64,000 bases of DNA, taken from assembly GCF_003590145.2 (NCBI RefSeq), contig NZ_CP060436.1, positions 2,733,001 to 2,797,000 on the forward strand, written 5' to 3'. Below are positions 19,289-27,744 of the stretch, piece after piece. The notes below the pieces were generated by a model, which was given only the letters and a program-made list of their open reading frames with translations, searched no databases and had not been told where the DNA came from. How positions within the stretch are numbered: the first letter of the stretch is position 1; each line of letters opens with the position of its first letter. The DNA is from Pseudooceanicola algae (GTDB taxonomy: Bacteria > Pseudomonadota > Alphaproteobacteria > Rhodobacterales > Rhodobacteraceae). Position numbers and translations under genes: made by a program.

Positions 19289-20724
19289 TGCCGCCCCGCA
19301 CCCTTCTGACCGCCCGCTGGGTGATCGGCCACCGCGAGGGCCGCCATGTAGTTCACGAGAACGGCGTGGTGGTGATCCAGGGCGATGCGATCCTGCATGT
19401 CGGCGGGGATTTCGAAGGGGATGTGGACCGGCGGATCGACTACGGACAGGCGGTGATTTCGCCGGGGTTCATCGACCTCGATGCCCTGTCCGATCTCGAC
19501 ACCACCATCCTTGGCTACGACAATGGCCCAGCCTGGAAAAAGGGCCGCGTCTGGCCCGAAAGCTATATCGCCCGCGGCCCCTACGAGATGTATGCCCCCG
19601 ACGAGCTCGCCTTTCAGAAGCGCCACGCCTTCGCGCAGCTGATCCGCAACGGGATCACCACGGCGCTGCCGATTGCCTCGCTTTTCTACCGGGAATGGGG
19701 CGAAACGATTGCCGAATTCGACGCCGCCGCGGCCGCGGCAGAGGATCTGGGCCTGCGCGTCTACCTCGGCCCGGCCTATCGCAGTGGCGGGCAGGTGACC
19801 GATGAAGCAGGCACTATCCGCGCCATCTTCGATGAGGCGCGCGGATTGGCCGGGCTGGAACAGGCCGCCACTTTTGCCGCCCGGATCGACGGGATCGCGG
19901 GCGGACGCATCCGCGCCATGTTCGCTCCCGACCGGATAGAGACTTCGACCGAGGCGCTGTTGCAACGCACCGCCGCCCTGGCGGCAGAAATGAACGCCCC
20001 CGTGCGCCAGCATTGCTGCCAGTCACCGGTTGAACTGCGGCTGGTGCGGGATCAGCATGGCTGTGCCCCGATCCAATGGCTGGACCGGATCGGGGTTCTG
20101 GGCCGCAACTGGCTGCTGCCCCACGGCACCCAGGCGACCCCGGCGGAATTCGCCTTGATGGCCGAGGCCGGCGCGACGCTGGTGCATTGCCCGCTGGTTT
20201 CGGCCCGCCACGGCAGCCTGCTGGACAGTTTCGCCAAATGTCACGCCATGGGGATCAACATCGGGCTCGGCACGGATACCTTCCCCGCCGACATGATCCT
20301 GAACATGCAGATCGGCATGATGACCGCGCGGCTTTGCGATGGCATGGGGGCTGTCCGCGCCGAAGCCATGTTCGATGCCGCGACCTTGGGCGGCGCGCAG
20401 GCGCTGAACCGGCCCGATCTGGGGCGACTTGCGCCGGGGGCGAAGGCCGATATCACGGTCATCGACCTGTCCCGCGGCCTGCAGGGCACCGATCCGGTGC
20501 AAAGCCTGATGACCTCGGCCTCGGGGCGGGAGGTCAGCGATGTCTGGATCGACGGGCGGTGCGTCATGCAGGCGGGCGTCATCCCCGGTGTCGATGAACA
20601 GGCCGATGCCGCCCGCGCGCAAGCACAATTCGACCGCCTGATCGCCCGGTATCCCGACCGCACGGCGGGCCATCCGCCCGTGCAGCAGATCTTCACCCCC
20701 AGCTATGAAAGAATCGCGCCATGA
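19288..20724 (+). CDS. Chlorohydrolase/amidohydrolase-like protein lacking the HxH motif
   Basis: A 478-residue protein with the overall layout of AtzA/TrzN/guanine-deaminase-type amidohydrolases (COG0402). At the place where these have GxxDxHxH, it reads SPGFIDLDALSDLD (about residues 58-71), so both first-shell histidines are replaced by acidic or small residues. The other positions look conserved: a His in VRQHCCQS (about 240), PHGTQAT (about 278) and GTDTFP (about 328). It may use a single metal differently or be a non-hydrolytic paralogue. It is TGATG-coupled to the previous amidohydrolase and ATGA-coupled to the ATPase gene. Confidence 0.8.
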   Translation: MPPRTLLTARWVIGHREGRHVVHENGVVVIQGDAILHVGGDFEGDVDRRIDYGQAVISPGFIDLDALSDLDTTILGYDNGPAWKKGRVWPESYIARGPYEMYAPDELAFQKRHAFAQLIRNGITTALPIASLFYREWGETIAEFDAAAAAAEDLGLRVYLGPAYRSGGQVTDEAGTIRAIFDEARGLAGLEQAATFAARIDGIAGGRIRAMFAPDRIETSTEALLQRTAALAAEMNAPVRQHCCQSPVELRLVRDQHGCAPIQWLDRIGVLGRNWLLPHGTQATPAEFALMAEAGATLVHCPLVSARHGSLLDSFAKCHAMGINIGLGTDTFPADMILNMQIGMMTARLCDGMGAVRAEAMFDAATLGGAQALNRPDLGRLAPGAKADITVIDLSRGLQGTDPVQSLMTSASGREVSDVWIDGRCVMQAGVIPGVDEQADAARAQAQFDRLIARYPDRTAGHPPVQQIFTPSYERIAP

Positions 20725-21698
20725 GTGACATCGTTCTGGACGTGCAGGGCCTGCGCGTCGAATTCCCCACGCGAAAGGGCGTCCTGACGGCGGTGGATGA
20801 CATCTCGCTTCAGATCCGACGCGGAGAGATCCTTGGCGTGGTCGGTGAATCCGGCGCCGGGAAATCCATGACCGGCATGGCCATCCTCGGGCTGCTGGAG
20901 CCCCCCGGGCGCATCGCTGCCGGGCAGATCCGCCTGTCGGGAGACCGCATCGACAACCTCGACGACCGCGCCATGCAGGGCGTCCGGGGCCGCCGGATCG
21001 GGGCGATCTTTCAGGATCCGCTGACCTCGCTCAACCCGTTGTTCAAGGTTGGCGATCAGCTTGTCGAAACCATCCGCCTGCATACCGATCTGACCAAGTC
21101 TCAGTCCCGCGACAGGGCGCGGGAACTGATGCGCGAAGTCGGCATTCCGGCCGTCGAGGAACGGATCGACAATTATCCGCACCAGTTTTCCGGCGGGATG
21201 CGACAGCGGATCGTCATCGCCCTTGCGCTTTGCGCCGAACCCGAACTGATCGTGGCGGATGAACCGACCACCGCGCTCGACGTGTCTATCCAGGCGCAGA
21301 TCACCGCCCTGTTGAAACGGCTGTGCCGGGAACGGGGCACGGCGGTGATGCTGGTCACCCACGACATGGGGGTTATCGCCGAAACCGCTGATCGGGTCGC
21401 AGTCATGTATGCCGGTCGCCTCGCCGAAATCGGCGCGGTCGAGGACGTCGTGCGACGCCCCAGCCATCCCTATACGACCGGACTGATGGGCTCGATCCCG
21501 TCGCTGCGCAAGGATGTCGAGGAATTGCAGATGATACCCGGCTCCATGCCGCGTCTCGACGCGATCCCGCAGGGCTGCGCCTTCAACCCGCGCTGCGCCC
21601 ATGCCGGACCGAAATGCCGGGCCGAAGTGCCCCGCATCCCCGGCAGCACCACGACCGGCGCCGCCTGCTGGCTTGCCATGGAAGGAGCCACCGCATGA
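20721..21698 (+). CDS. ABC transporter ATPase (DppD/OppD type)
   Basis: A 325-residue nucleotide-binding subunit. Walker A is GESGAGKSMTG (about 43), the signature FSGGMRQRIVIALAL, Walker B LIVADEPTTALDV, and the H-loop VTHDMG. The C-terminal extension with a cysteine cluster (GCAFNPRCAHAGPKC) is the hallmark of the oligopeptide/dipeptide ATPases, in which it binds an Fe-S cluster in some members. It overlaps its neighbours by ATGA on both sides. Confidence 0.94.
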   Translation: MSDIVLDVQGLRVEFPTRKGVLTAVDDISLQIRRGEILGVVGESGAGKSMTGMAILGLLEPPGRIAAGQIRLSGDRIDNLDDRAMQGVRGRRIGAIFQDPLTSLNPLFKVGDQLVETIRLHTDLTKSQSRDRARELMREVGIPAVEERIDNYPHQFSGGMRQRIVIALALCAEPELIVADEPTTALDVSIQAQITALLKRLCRERGTAVMLVTHDMGVIAETADRVAVMYAGRLAEIGAVEDVVRRPSHPYTTGLMGSIPSLRKDVEELQMIPGSMPRLDAIPQGCAFNPRCAHAGPKCRAEVPRIPGSTTTGAACWLAMEGATA

Positions 21699-22669
21699 AT
21701 ATCCGTCCCAATGCCATCCTCGAGGTCGACGCGCTGGAACGCCGCTTCGACGTCTCTGCCCCCTGGCTGAACCGTGTGATCGAACGCAAGCCGCGCCGCA
21801 CCCTGCGCGCCGTGGACGGCGTCGATTTCGTCATCCAGCGCGGTCAGACCCTGGCGTTGGTCGGGGAATCCGGCTGCGGCAAGAGCACGATCGCCAAGCT
21901 GGTGACGGGCCTGCATCCGCCCTCGGGCGGCAAGATCAACTTTCACGGCGACCGCGACCGGTTGCAGATGATCTTTCAGGACCCCTACGCCAGCCTGAAC
22001 CCCCGCTGGAGGGTCGGTCGGATCATCGCCGAACCGCTGCGCACCCTGCACCCCGAAACACCCGAAGCCCAGGTGCTGGCGCGCGTCGACGAATTGCTGC
22101 GCATCGTCGGCCTGGCCCCGGCGGACGGTATCAAGTTCCCGCATGAATTTTCCGGCGGCCAGCGTCAGCGGATCTCGATCGCCCGCGCCCTGGCCGGAGA
22201 GCCGGAATTCCTGGTCTGCGATGAACCGACTTCGGCGCTTGATGTCTCGGTCCAGGCGCAGGTGCTGAACCTGATGAAGCGGCTTCAGAAGGACATGGGA
22301 CTGACCTATCTCTTCATCTCCCACGACCTCAGCGTGGTGCGTCACATGGCCGATGTGATCGCGGTGATGTACCTGGGCCGCATCGTCGAGATCCAGCCGA
22401 CCGCCGATCTGTTCGCCAATCCGCTGCACCCCTACACGCGGCTGCTGCTGGAAACGATCCCCGACCTCGAGGCCCCGCAGCGCGACCGCATTCCGATGGG
22501 CGGAGAGGTCCCCTCTCCGGTTTCGCCCCCTTCGGGGTGCAGCTTTCATCCGCGCTGCCCGCTGGTGCATGATCGCTGTCGGCAGGAACGTCCGCAGCGT
22601 CGGCCCGATGTGCACGACCGCCGCGTCGCCTGCTTTGCCGCCGAAACAAAAGGATCGGCCCATGTATGA
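21695..22669 (+). CDS. ABC transporter ATPase (DppF/OppF type)
   Basis: A 324-residue second nucleotide-binding subunit. Walker A is GESGCGKSTIAKLVTGL, the Q-loop MIFQDPYASLNPRW, the signature FSGGQRQRISIARAL, Walker B FLVCDEPTSALDVS, and the H-loop ISHDLS. The C-terminal cysteines SGCSFHPRCPL match the family. The start at 21695 overlaps the upstream stop. An insertion LNRVIERKPRRTLRAVDG before Walker A is usual for OppF. Confidence 0.94.
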   Translation: MNIRPNAILEVDALERRFDVSAPWLNRVIERKPRRTLRAVDGVDFVIQRGQTLALVGESGCGKSTIAKLVTGLHPPSGGKINFHGDRDRLQMIFQDPYASLNPRWRVGRIIAEPLRTLHPETPEAQVLARVDELLRIVGLAPADGIKFPHEFSGGQRQRISIARALAGEPEFLVCDEPTSALDVSVQAQVLNLMKRLQKDMGLTYLFISHDLSVVRHMADVIAVMYLGRIVEIQPTADLFANPLHPYTRLLLETIPDLEAPQRDRIPMGGEVPSPVSPPSGCSFHPRCPLVHDRCRQERPQRRPDVHDRRVACFAAETKGSAHV

Positions 22670-23150
22670 AGAAACCTACTTGCGCCGCGCCATCGAAATC
22701 TCGGCCGAGGCGCTGACCACACCGGGCACCGAGCCCTTTGGCGCAGTCATCGTCCGCGATGGCAAGATCATCGGTGAAGGCATCAACCGGTCGGTGATGA
22801 ACCACGACCCCACCTCGCATGGCGAAACCGAGGCGATCCGGGACGCCTGTCGCAACCTCGGCACCGTCGATCTGCGCGGGGCGGTCCTGTATTCCAGCTG
22901 CGAACCCTGCGCGCTATGCGTGGCGGCGATGAATATCGCCGGGATCACCGCGCTCTATTACGCCGCCGACATGGGTCAGGCCGGGGCGGTGCTGGGCAAC
23001 CTTCCCGAGACCGCGCGCTTTCCGGTCGACGTCGACCGGCTGACCAGTGAATGCGGCCATGCGGTTGGCGACAGGTTGATGCCGGCGCAGCAGCATCTGG
23101 ACGCCGAGGCGACGGCGATCCTGAAGGATTGGGCAGGCGCGCGATCCTGA
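22662..23150 (+). CDS. Nucleoside/guanine-deaminase-like protein (CDA superfamily)
   Basis: A 162-residue zinc deaminase of the tRNA-adenosine/guanine/cytosine deaminase type. The zinc and catalytic motif HGETEAI (His-x-Glu) and SSCEPCALCVAAM (PCxxC) are both complete. The position-55-like region EPFGAVIVRDGKIIGEG is also conserved. Its size fits free-base deaminases rather than riboflavin-type fusions. It ends the plus-strand operon and overlaps the ATPase stop. With two amidohydrolases in the same unit, a multi-step deamination of a heterocycle is plausible; the substrate is not identifiable. Confidence 0.88.
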   Translation: MYEETYLRRAIEISAEALTTPGTEPFGAVIVRDGKIIGEGINRSVMNHDPTSHGETEAIRDACRNLGTVDLRGAVLYSSCEPCALCVAAMNIAGITALYYAADMGQAGAVLGNLPETARFPVDVDRLTSECGHAVGDRLMPAQQHLDAEATAILKDWAGARS

Positions 23151-23171
23151 ACATGCCGCGCGCCCGGCCCC

Positions 23172-24131
23172 TCAACCGGCGGGTACGGGCGCCGGTTTCA
23201 GACGCTGATCCAGCGGCGGCAGGAACCCGCGATCAAAGATCCGCCCGACCGGGGCCGCCGGCAGGGATTTGCACGCGGTGATCAGCGCGATGGCCGCAGA
23301 GATCCGGTCGTCATCCACATCGCCGAGGCCAAGGCGGTCGGTCTCTGCATGACCCATTTCAAGGGCGATGGTGCCCAACAGACGGGCTTCGTTGGCGGCG
23401 CGGTCGATCTGCGGATTGCGGCGGACGACGGCCTCGACCCCGGCCTGCGGATCCGACAACACATCCCGCACGCCGCGATTGACCGCGCGGACCAGCCCCG
23501 CCACCGCGTCGGGATGATCCCGGCGGAACCGATCCGACACCATCAGGGCGCCGCCATAAAGCGGCGGCACATGGTCCAGCCATTCGAAATGGCGCAGCAC
23601 CGCTGCCGGATCCAGCCCGGCTTCGATGCTTTGGGCGGCGATCGTATTGACGAAGCCGAACATCCCGTCCCACTCCCCGGCCAGCAGGCGCGGCACCAGA
23701 TCCCTGTGCGGCAGCTCGGAGACCTCGATCGTGACGCTGTCGGCCTCCAGTCCGGTGGCGCGACAGAATTCCGGGAACAGACGCCAGGCCGCATCATTGG
23801 GGTGGGTGACAAGACGCCGTCCGGTCAGATCCGTCGGACCCTTCATGGCCCCGTCCCGCGCCACGGCAATCGTGTAGGGAGGCCGGTTGTGCACCGCATA
23901 GACCGCCACAGGCGCACCGGGGGCGCCAGCGGTCTCGATCAGCGCATTCATGTCCCCGTAGCCGGCATCGAATGCGTCCCGCGCCAGCCTGGGCACGGCG
24001 TTGGCCAGGGTATCGCCTTCATGAAAGGTGATCGTCAGTCCCTCGTCGGCGAAATAGCCCCGGTCATCGGCCAGAAAGAACCAGGCTTGCGGGCCGGAGA
24101 TGAAGGTATTGAGGATAAAGTCGATCTGCAT
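23172..24131 (-). CDS. THI5/NMT1-type substrate-binding protein without signal peptide
   Basis: A 319-residue NMT1/ThiY-like protein starting MQIDFILNTFISGPQAWFFL, immediately in the mature fold, followed by DDRGYFADEGLTITFHEGD. Relatives bind pyrimidine precursors of thiamine or other small aromatics. There is no N-terminal signal or lipobox, so it is either cytoplasmic (as some ThiY/THI5 relatives) or exported by a non-Sec route. AGGGGAC lies five bases before the start. It is the last gene of the minus-strand tct operon and is convergent with the deaminase gene, 21 bases away. Confidence 0.78.
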   Translation of the reverse strand: MQIDFILNTFISGPQAWFFLADDRGYFADEGLTITFHEGDTLANAVPRLARDAFDAGYGDMNALIETAGAPGAPVAVYAVHNRPPYTIAVARDGAMKGPTDLTGRRLVTHPNDAAWRLFPEFCRATGLEADSVTIEVSELPHRDLVPRLLAGEWDGMFGFVNTIAAQSIEAGLDPAAVLRHFEWLDHVPPLYGGALMVSDRFRRDHPDAVAGLVRAVNRGVRDVLSDPQAGVEAVVRRNPQIDRAANEARLLGTIALEMGHAETDRLGLGDVDDDRISAAIALITACKSLPAAPVGRIFDRGFLPPLDQRLKPAPVPAG

Positions 24132-24197
24132 GGAAGTCCCCTGGACATGGTGCGGCGGAAAGATGCGGGCAGACGCGCAGCGCCTGCCCGTCGGGCG

Positions 24198-25163
24198 TCA
24201 CTTGCCCTTCAGGCCCGCGGCTTCGATCAGCGGTGCCCAGGTGGCGATGGAGCCTTCGACGAAGTCGGTATATTCGGCGCTGCTCATGTCGGTGCCGCTG
24301 ATGCCGAAATCCCCAAGGGCTGCAGTGACCTCTGGCAGGGCAAGCACGGCGGTCACGGTTTCGCGGATCTGTTCCGTCAGCGCCGGGTCGAGGCCTGCCG
24401 GGCCGGTCAGCCCGACCCAGTTTTCGATCACGATGTCATGGCCCTGCTCGCGAAACGTGGGCACATCCGGCATGCCGGGGAACCGCTCGGGCGATGCGAT
24501 GGCGATGGCGACCGCTTCACCGTCCTCGATCATCTCGGAATTCTGGGCGACCATGTCGTAGAAGGTGTCCAGAACTCCGGCGCGGAAATCCTGAATGGCC
24601 GGGGCGCTGCCCTGATAGGGCACGTGGATCGTCTCGATCCCGAGGCTGGCATCGACCGCTTCGCCAAGGATATGGCTGATCGACCCGACACCGGAGGAAC
24701 CGTAGGTCACCGGAATCTCGGTCGAGGCGGCGATGAAGCCGTCGACATCCGTGATGCCGCTGTCGGGCTTCACGAAGAGGCCCGGAGACGAGGCCCCGAT
24801 ATAGGCAACATGGGTGAAATCGCCCATCGGATCATAGGGCAGGGTTTCAAACTGCGTCGGCGCGATGGTGAAGGGGGCATTGTTCGCGATCAGCAGGGTG
24901 GTCCCATCCGGGTCCTGCTGGGCAACATAATCCGCCGCCACGGTCCCGGCGGCACCGGGGCGGTTGTCGACCACGGCCTTCTGACCGAAATCGGCATCCA
25001 GATGCTTGGCAAGCAGCCGCGCCACCAGATCCGAGGTCCCGCCCGGCGGGAAGGTGACGACGATCCGCACCGGCGCGTCGGACCAGGCGCCGGGTTCGGC
25101 ATTGGCAAGGCCTGCGCTCAGGGCGACGGCGCTGGTGGCAAGGGCAAAGAAGGCATGTTTCAC
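24198..25163 (-). CDS. tctC: TctC-type periplasmic binding protein
   Basis: A 321-residue Bug-family receptor of the tripartite tricarboxylate transporter. The signal peptide reads KHAFFALATSAVALSAGLANA. The Bug hallmarks are APVRIVVTFPPGGTSDLVAR and VVDNRPGAAGTVAADYVAQQ. The GTG at 25163 is preferred because AAAGGA lies about ten bases upstream. An ATG at 25187, overlapping the TctA stop (ATGA), would add eight residues and is a real alternative. The ligand is unknown: Bug proteins bind diverse carboxylates and related compounds, not only citrate. Confidence 0.9.
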   Translation of the reverse strand: MKHAFFALATSAVALSAGLANAEPGAWSDAPVRIVVTFPPGGTSDLVARLLAKHLDADFGQKAVVDNRPGAAGTVAADYVAQQDPDGTTLLIANNAPFTIAPTQFETLPYDPMGDFTHVAYIGASSPGLFVKPDSGITDVDGFIAASTEIPVTYGSSGVGSISHILGEAVDASLGIETIHVPYQGSAPAIQDFRAGVLDTFYDMVAQNSEMIEDGEAVAIAIASPERFPGMPDVPTFREQGHDIVIENWVGLTGPAGLDPALTEQIRETVTAVLALPEVTAALGDFGISGTDMSSAEYTDFVEGSIATWAPLIEAAGLKGK

Positions 25164-25183
25164 GGGACAGGGTTCCTTTCGGT

Positions 25184-26710
25184 TCATTCGGACATCGAGG
25201 CGTTGGAAAGTTCGGCAAGCCGACGGCGGCGGCGGGTATGGAACGTCGACCAGAGGCCATAGGCCAGGATGCCGGCGGTGACCGCCAGCAGCGTGGCGCT
25301 GATCGGACGGGTGACGAAGACCATCGGGTCCCCGCGGGACAGAAGCAGGGCGCGGCGCAGTTGTTCTTCCATCATCGGGCCAAGCACGAAGCCGATCAGC
25401 AGCGGGGCGGGTTCGAAGCGGAACAGCCGCATCAGGTAGCCCGCGATGCCGAAGGCCAGCGTCAGCCAGATGTCGAAGACATTGTTGTTCAGGGAATAGA
25501 CGCCGATGCAGATCAGGATGATGATCGTCGGGTACATGTACTTGTAGGGGATGTTCAGCAGCCGCACCCAAAGCCCGATCAGCGGGATGTTCAGGACCAG
25601 CAGCATGACGTTGCCGACCAGGAAACTGGCCACCAGTCCCCAGAACAGATCCGCATGTTCGACCAGCAGGCGCGGACCCGGCGTGATGCCGTGGATCATC
25701 AGCGCCCCGATCACCATCGCCATGGAGGCCGATCCCGGCACCCCCAGCGTCAGCGTCGGGATGAACGCGGTCTGGGTGGCCGAGTTGTTGGCGGATTCCG
25801 GCACCGCCACCCCTTCGACCGCGCCCTTGCCGAACATGGCCCGGTTGCGCGACACCTTCTTTTCGACCGCATAGCCAACGGCCGAGGCAACGGTCTGCCC
25901 GGTCCCCGGCAGCGCCCCGAAGAACGAACCGATCGCTCCGCCGCGCCAGATCGGTCCCACCAGGGCCTTCCATTCGGCGCGGGTGGGGTAGAATTGCTTC
26001 CAGTCGATGTTCTGACGGCCTTCGCCCCGGCTGTTGGCCTTGATCGAGGCAATCAGTTCTCCGACCCCGAAAAGCCCCATGGCGACGATTACCAGGTTCA
26101 CCCCGTCGCGCAGTTCGGGAATGCCCATGGTAAAGCGCAGGTCGCCGGTGGTCAGGTCGATGCCCACGGTGGCCAGCATCAGCCCTGCGATCACCATGGC
26201 GATCCCCTTCAGCGCGCCGCCGTTGGACACCGCCGAGGCCGCGATCAGCCCCAGCAGGATGACCGAGAAATACTCGGCCGGGCCAAAGCGCAGCGCCAGG
26301 GTGGCCAGCATCGGGGCCAGGACGGCCATGACCACCATGCCGATGATCCCCCCTCCGAAGGAGGCGATGGCCGACACGAACAGCGCGATGCCGGCCCGGC
26401 CGTTGCGGGCCATGGGATAGCCGTCGATACAGGTGATCGAAGAGGATGGCGTGCCGGGGATGTTCATCAGGATCGAGGCAATCGAGCCGCCGTATTCGGC
26501 CCCGTAATAGACCCCCGCGATCATGATGATCGCAGCCGATGGTTCAAGGTAGAAGGACAGCGGCAGGATCATCGCGATGGCGGCCATCGACCCGATGCCC
26601 GGCAGCACCCCGATGAAGGTGCCGAGGAAGACACCGATGAAACAGTACAGCAGGTTCTCGGGCTGCATGACCACGCCGAGACCGGCGGCGAAACTGGACA
26701 GGATTTCCAT
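25184..26710 (-). CDS. tctA: TctA-type large transporter subunit
   Basis: A 508-residue integral membrane protein with about 10-12 helices. Family signatures include LYCFIGVFLGTFIGVLPGIG, the loop GVYYGAEYGGSIASILMNIP and its inverted repeat GALPGTGQTVASAVGYAVEK with GVPESANN-like VPESANNSATQ. These two GxLPG-type loops are the symmetry-related substrate region of TctA. It starts 3 bases after tctB and overlaps the downstream tctC region. The C-terminus is a basic tail (TRRRRRLAE). Confidence 0.95.
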   Translation of the reverse strand: MEILSSFAAGLGVVMQPENLLYCFIGVFLGTFIGVLPGIGSMAAIAMILPLSFYLEPSAAIIMIAGVYYGAEYGGSIASILMNIPGTPSSSITCIDGYPMARNGRAGIALFVSAIASFGGGIIGMVVMAVLAPMLATLALRFGPAEYFSVILLGLIAASAVSNGGALKGIAMVIAGLMLATVGIDLTTGDLRFTMGIPELRDGVNLVIVAMGLFGVGELIASIKANSRGEGRQNIDWKQFYPTRAEWKALVGPIWRGGAIGSFFGALPGTGQTVASAVGYAVEKKVSRNRAMFGKGAVEGVAVPESANNSATQTAFIPTLTLGVPGSASMAMVIGALMIHGITPGPRLLVEHADLFWGLVASFLVGNVMLLVLNIPLIGLWVRLLNIPYKYMYPTIIILICIGVYSLNNNVFDIWLTLAFGIAGYLMRLFRFEPAPLLIGFVLGPMMEEQLRRALLLSRGDPMVFVTRPISATLLAVTAGILAYGLWSTFHTRRRRRLAELSNASMSE

Positions 26711-26713
26711 GGC

Positions 26714-27184
26714 TCAAAGCCCCCTGACGGCGTGGAAGGGCAGCCCGAGGGCCGCGATGAAAAGACCCCAGGCAGCCACTGCCAGGATCGCCCCCAGCAA
26801 CGCCTTGCCGGGCAGCGACAGGGACCGGTCCGGGATCGACGCCGTGATCGTGGCAACAAAGACCGCAGGCATCAGCCCGGCCCGGTCGGCCAGCAGCGCA
26901 AAGACCGCCAGCGCCGCCGAGATCGCGGCGAAGGACACCCAATCGGGCCGCTCGGCCAGGCCATCGCGACCCAGATCCTGCAAGACGATCCCGACGCCGA
27001 GCACGATCAGCAGCAGCCCGGTGAAGAACGGAAAGGCTCCGGTGCCGGGCCGGAACACAGACCCAAGGCCCAGGGCAAGCCCGCCCCACATGAAATAGAC
27101 GCTGAGGCCGATCAGCGCCGCGCCGCCGGCCGCCCCCCACCAGGCCCTGGGGCGCTCATTCTGGTCTCGTTCCCCTGTGGTCAT
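26714..27184 (-). CDS. tctB: TctB-type small transporter subunit
   Basis: A 156-residue, four-helix membrane protein of the TctB family, the small partner of TctA. The segment GLGSVFRPGTGAFPFFTGLL is the characteristic R-xGPGxFP-like motif. The ATG at 27184 is favoured: GGGGGG lies eight bases upstream. A GTG at 27190 would overlap the upstream stop but is too near that ribosome-binding site. TctB proteins are poorly conserved; context with tctA and tctC makes the call firm. Confidence 0.88.
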   Translation of the reverse strand: MTTGERDQNERPRAWWGAAGGAALIGLSVYFMWGGLALGLGSVFRPGTGAFPFFTGLLLIVLGVGIVLQDLGRDGLAERPDWVSFAAISAALAVFALLADRAGLMPAVFVATITASIPDRSLSLPGKALLGAILAVAAWGLFIAALGLPFHAVRGL

Positions 27185-27186
27185 GC

Positions 27187-27555
27187 TCACAGCCCCCCTC
27201 GGAACAGGGAATATCCCCAGGCGGTGAACTTCAGCGGCAGGTGGTAATGCTGCGCCGGATCCGACAGGATGAAGGGAAAGACCGCGACATCCAGAAATCC
27301 TACTGCAGCTTCAGTTGTTGCGTTCGAACTCGTGGCAATGAAATCCCCGATGAAGAACTCTGCCACGTAGCGCCCGGCGATGATCCCCGCGCCCTCGACG
27401 CTCGGGTCCTCGAACAGGCCGCTCTTGCCGCAATGCCCCTCGGCGATCAGCACCCGGTCCGCTGCCGTTTCACGCGACAGACGGACCCGCAGCCCTTCGG
27501 CCGGGCGCCCGGTCGCGACGTTGACGGCATGGATCGAAATGCCACCCGCGCTCAT
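27187..27555 (-). CDS. 5-hydroxyisourate-hydrolase-like (transthyretin-related) protein
   Basis: A 122-residue transthyretin-fold protein. Conserved HIUase features are the N-terminal SIHAVNVATGRPAEGL (His9) and the HYHLPL block (residues 103-108). Two active-site signatures differ. The loop that normally carries DGR reads HCGKSG, with Lys44 in place of Arg. The usual C-terminal YRGS reads YSLFRGGL, losing the final Ser. A true hydroxyisourate hydrolase is therefore uncertain; a related activity on another ring compound is possible. It heads the minus-strand operon with tctBAC, divergent from a LysR gene. Confidence 0.75.
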   Translation of the reverse strand: MSAGGISIHAVNVATGRPAEGLRVRLSRETAADRVLIAEGHCGKSGLFEDPSVEGAGIIAGRYVAEFFIGDFIATSSNATTEAAVGFLDVAVFPFILSDPAQHYHLPLKFTAWGYSLFRGGL

Positions 27556-27702
27556 GGGTGCGCCCGCCGGTCCGGGGTGGTCGCGGCGACCGGCAGATGC
27601 ACCGGCGCCGGAATTCGAAGATCAGGGAGGGAAGCCATTGCGCGGTCCTTTCCGGTCGGGTCACAGAAAGGGTAACAGCAAGACTGTGTTGCCATCTATG
27701 TC

Positions 27703-27735
27703 AGAATAGGTAATGTTGCATTCTCAAAACGAGAA
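27703..27735. promoter_or_regulatory. LysR-type operator region
   Basis: TTCTC-AAAAC-GAGAA at 27721-27735 is a perfect 5-bp inverted repeat ending ten bases before the LysR start. It overlaps a second, wider dyad AGAAT (27703-27707) / ATTCT (27720-27724). The position between lysR and the divergent HIUase-like/tct operon fits a LysR recognition and activation region. Confidence 0.5.
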
Positions 27736-27744
27736 CGATTAGAA

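Noticed and set aside
25164-25973. Large N-terminal extension of the TctC reading frame
   Set aside because: It overlaps tctA out of frame. The signal peptide and ribosome-binding site place the start at 25163 or 25187.
25238-27247. Long plus-strand open frame across tctA and tctB
   Set aside because: The composition is typical of an antisense shadow (repeated H, Q, D, R), and the minus strand carries well-conserved transporter genes.
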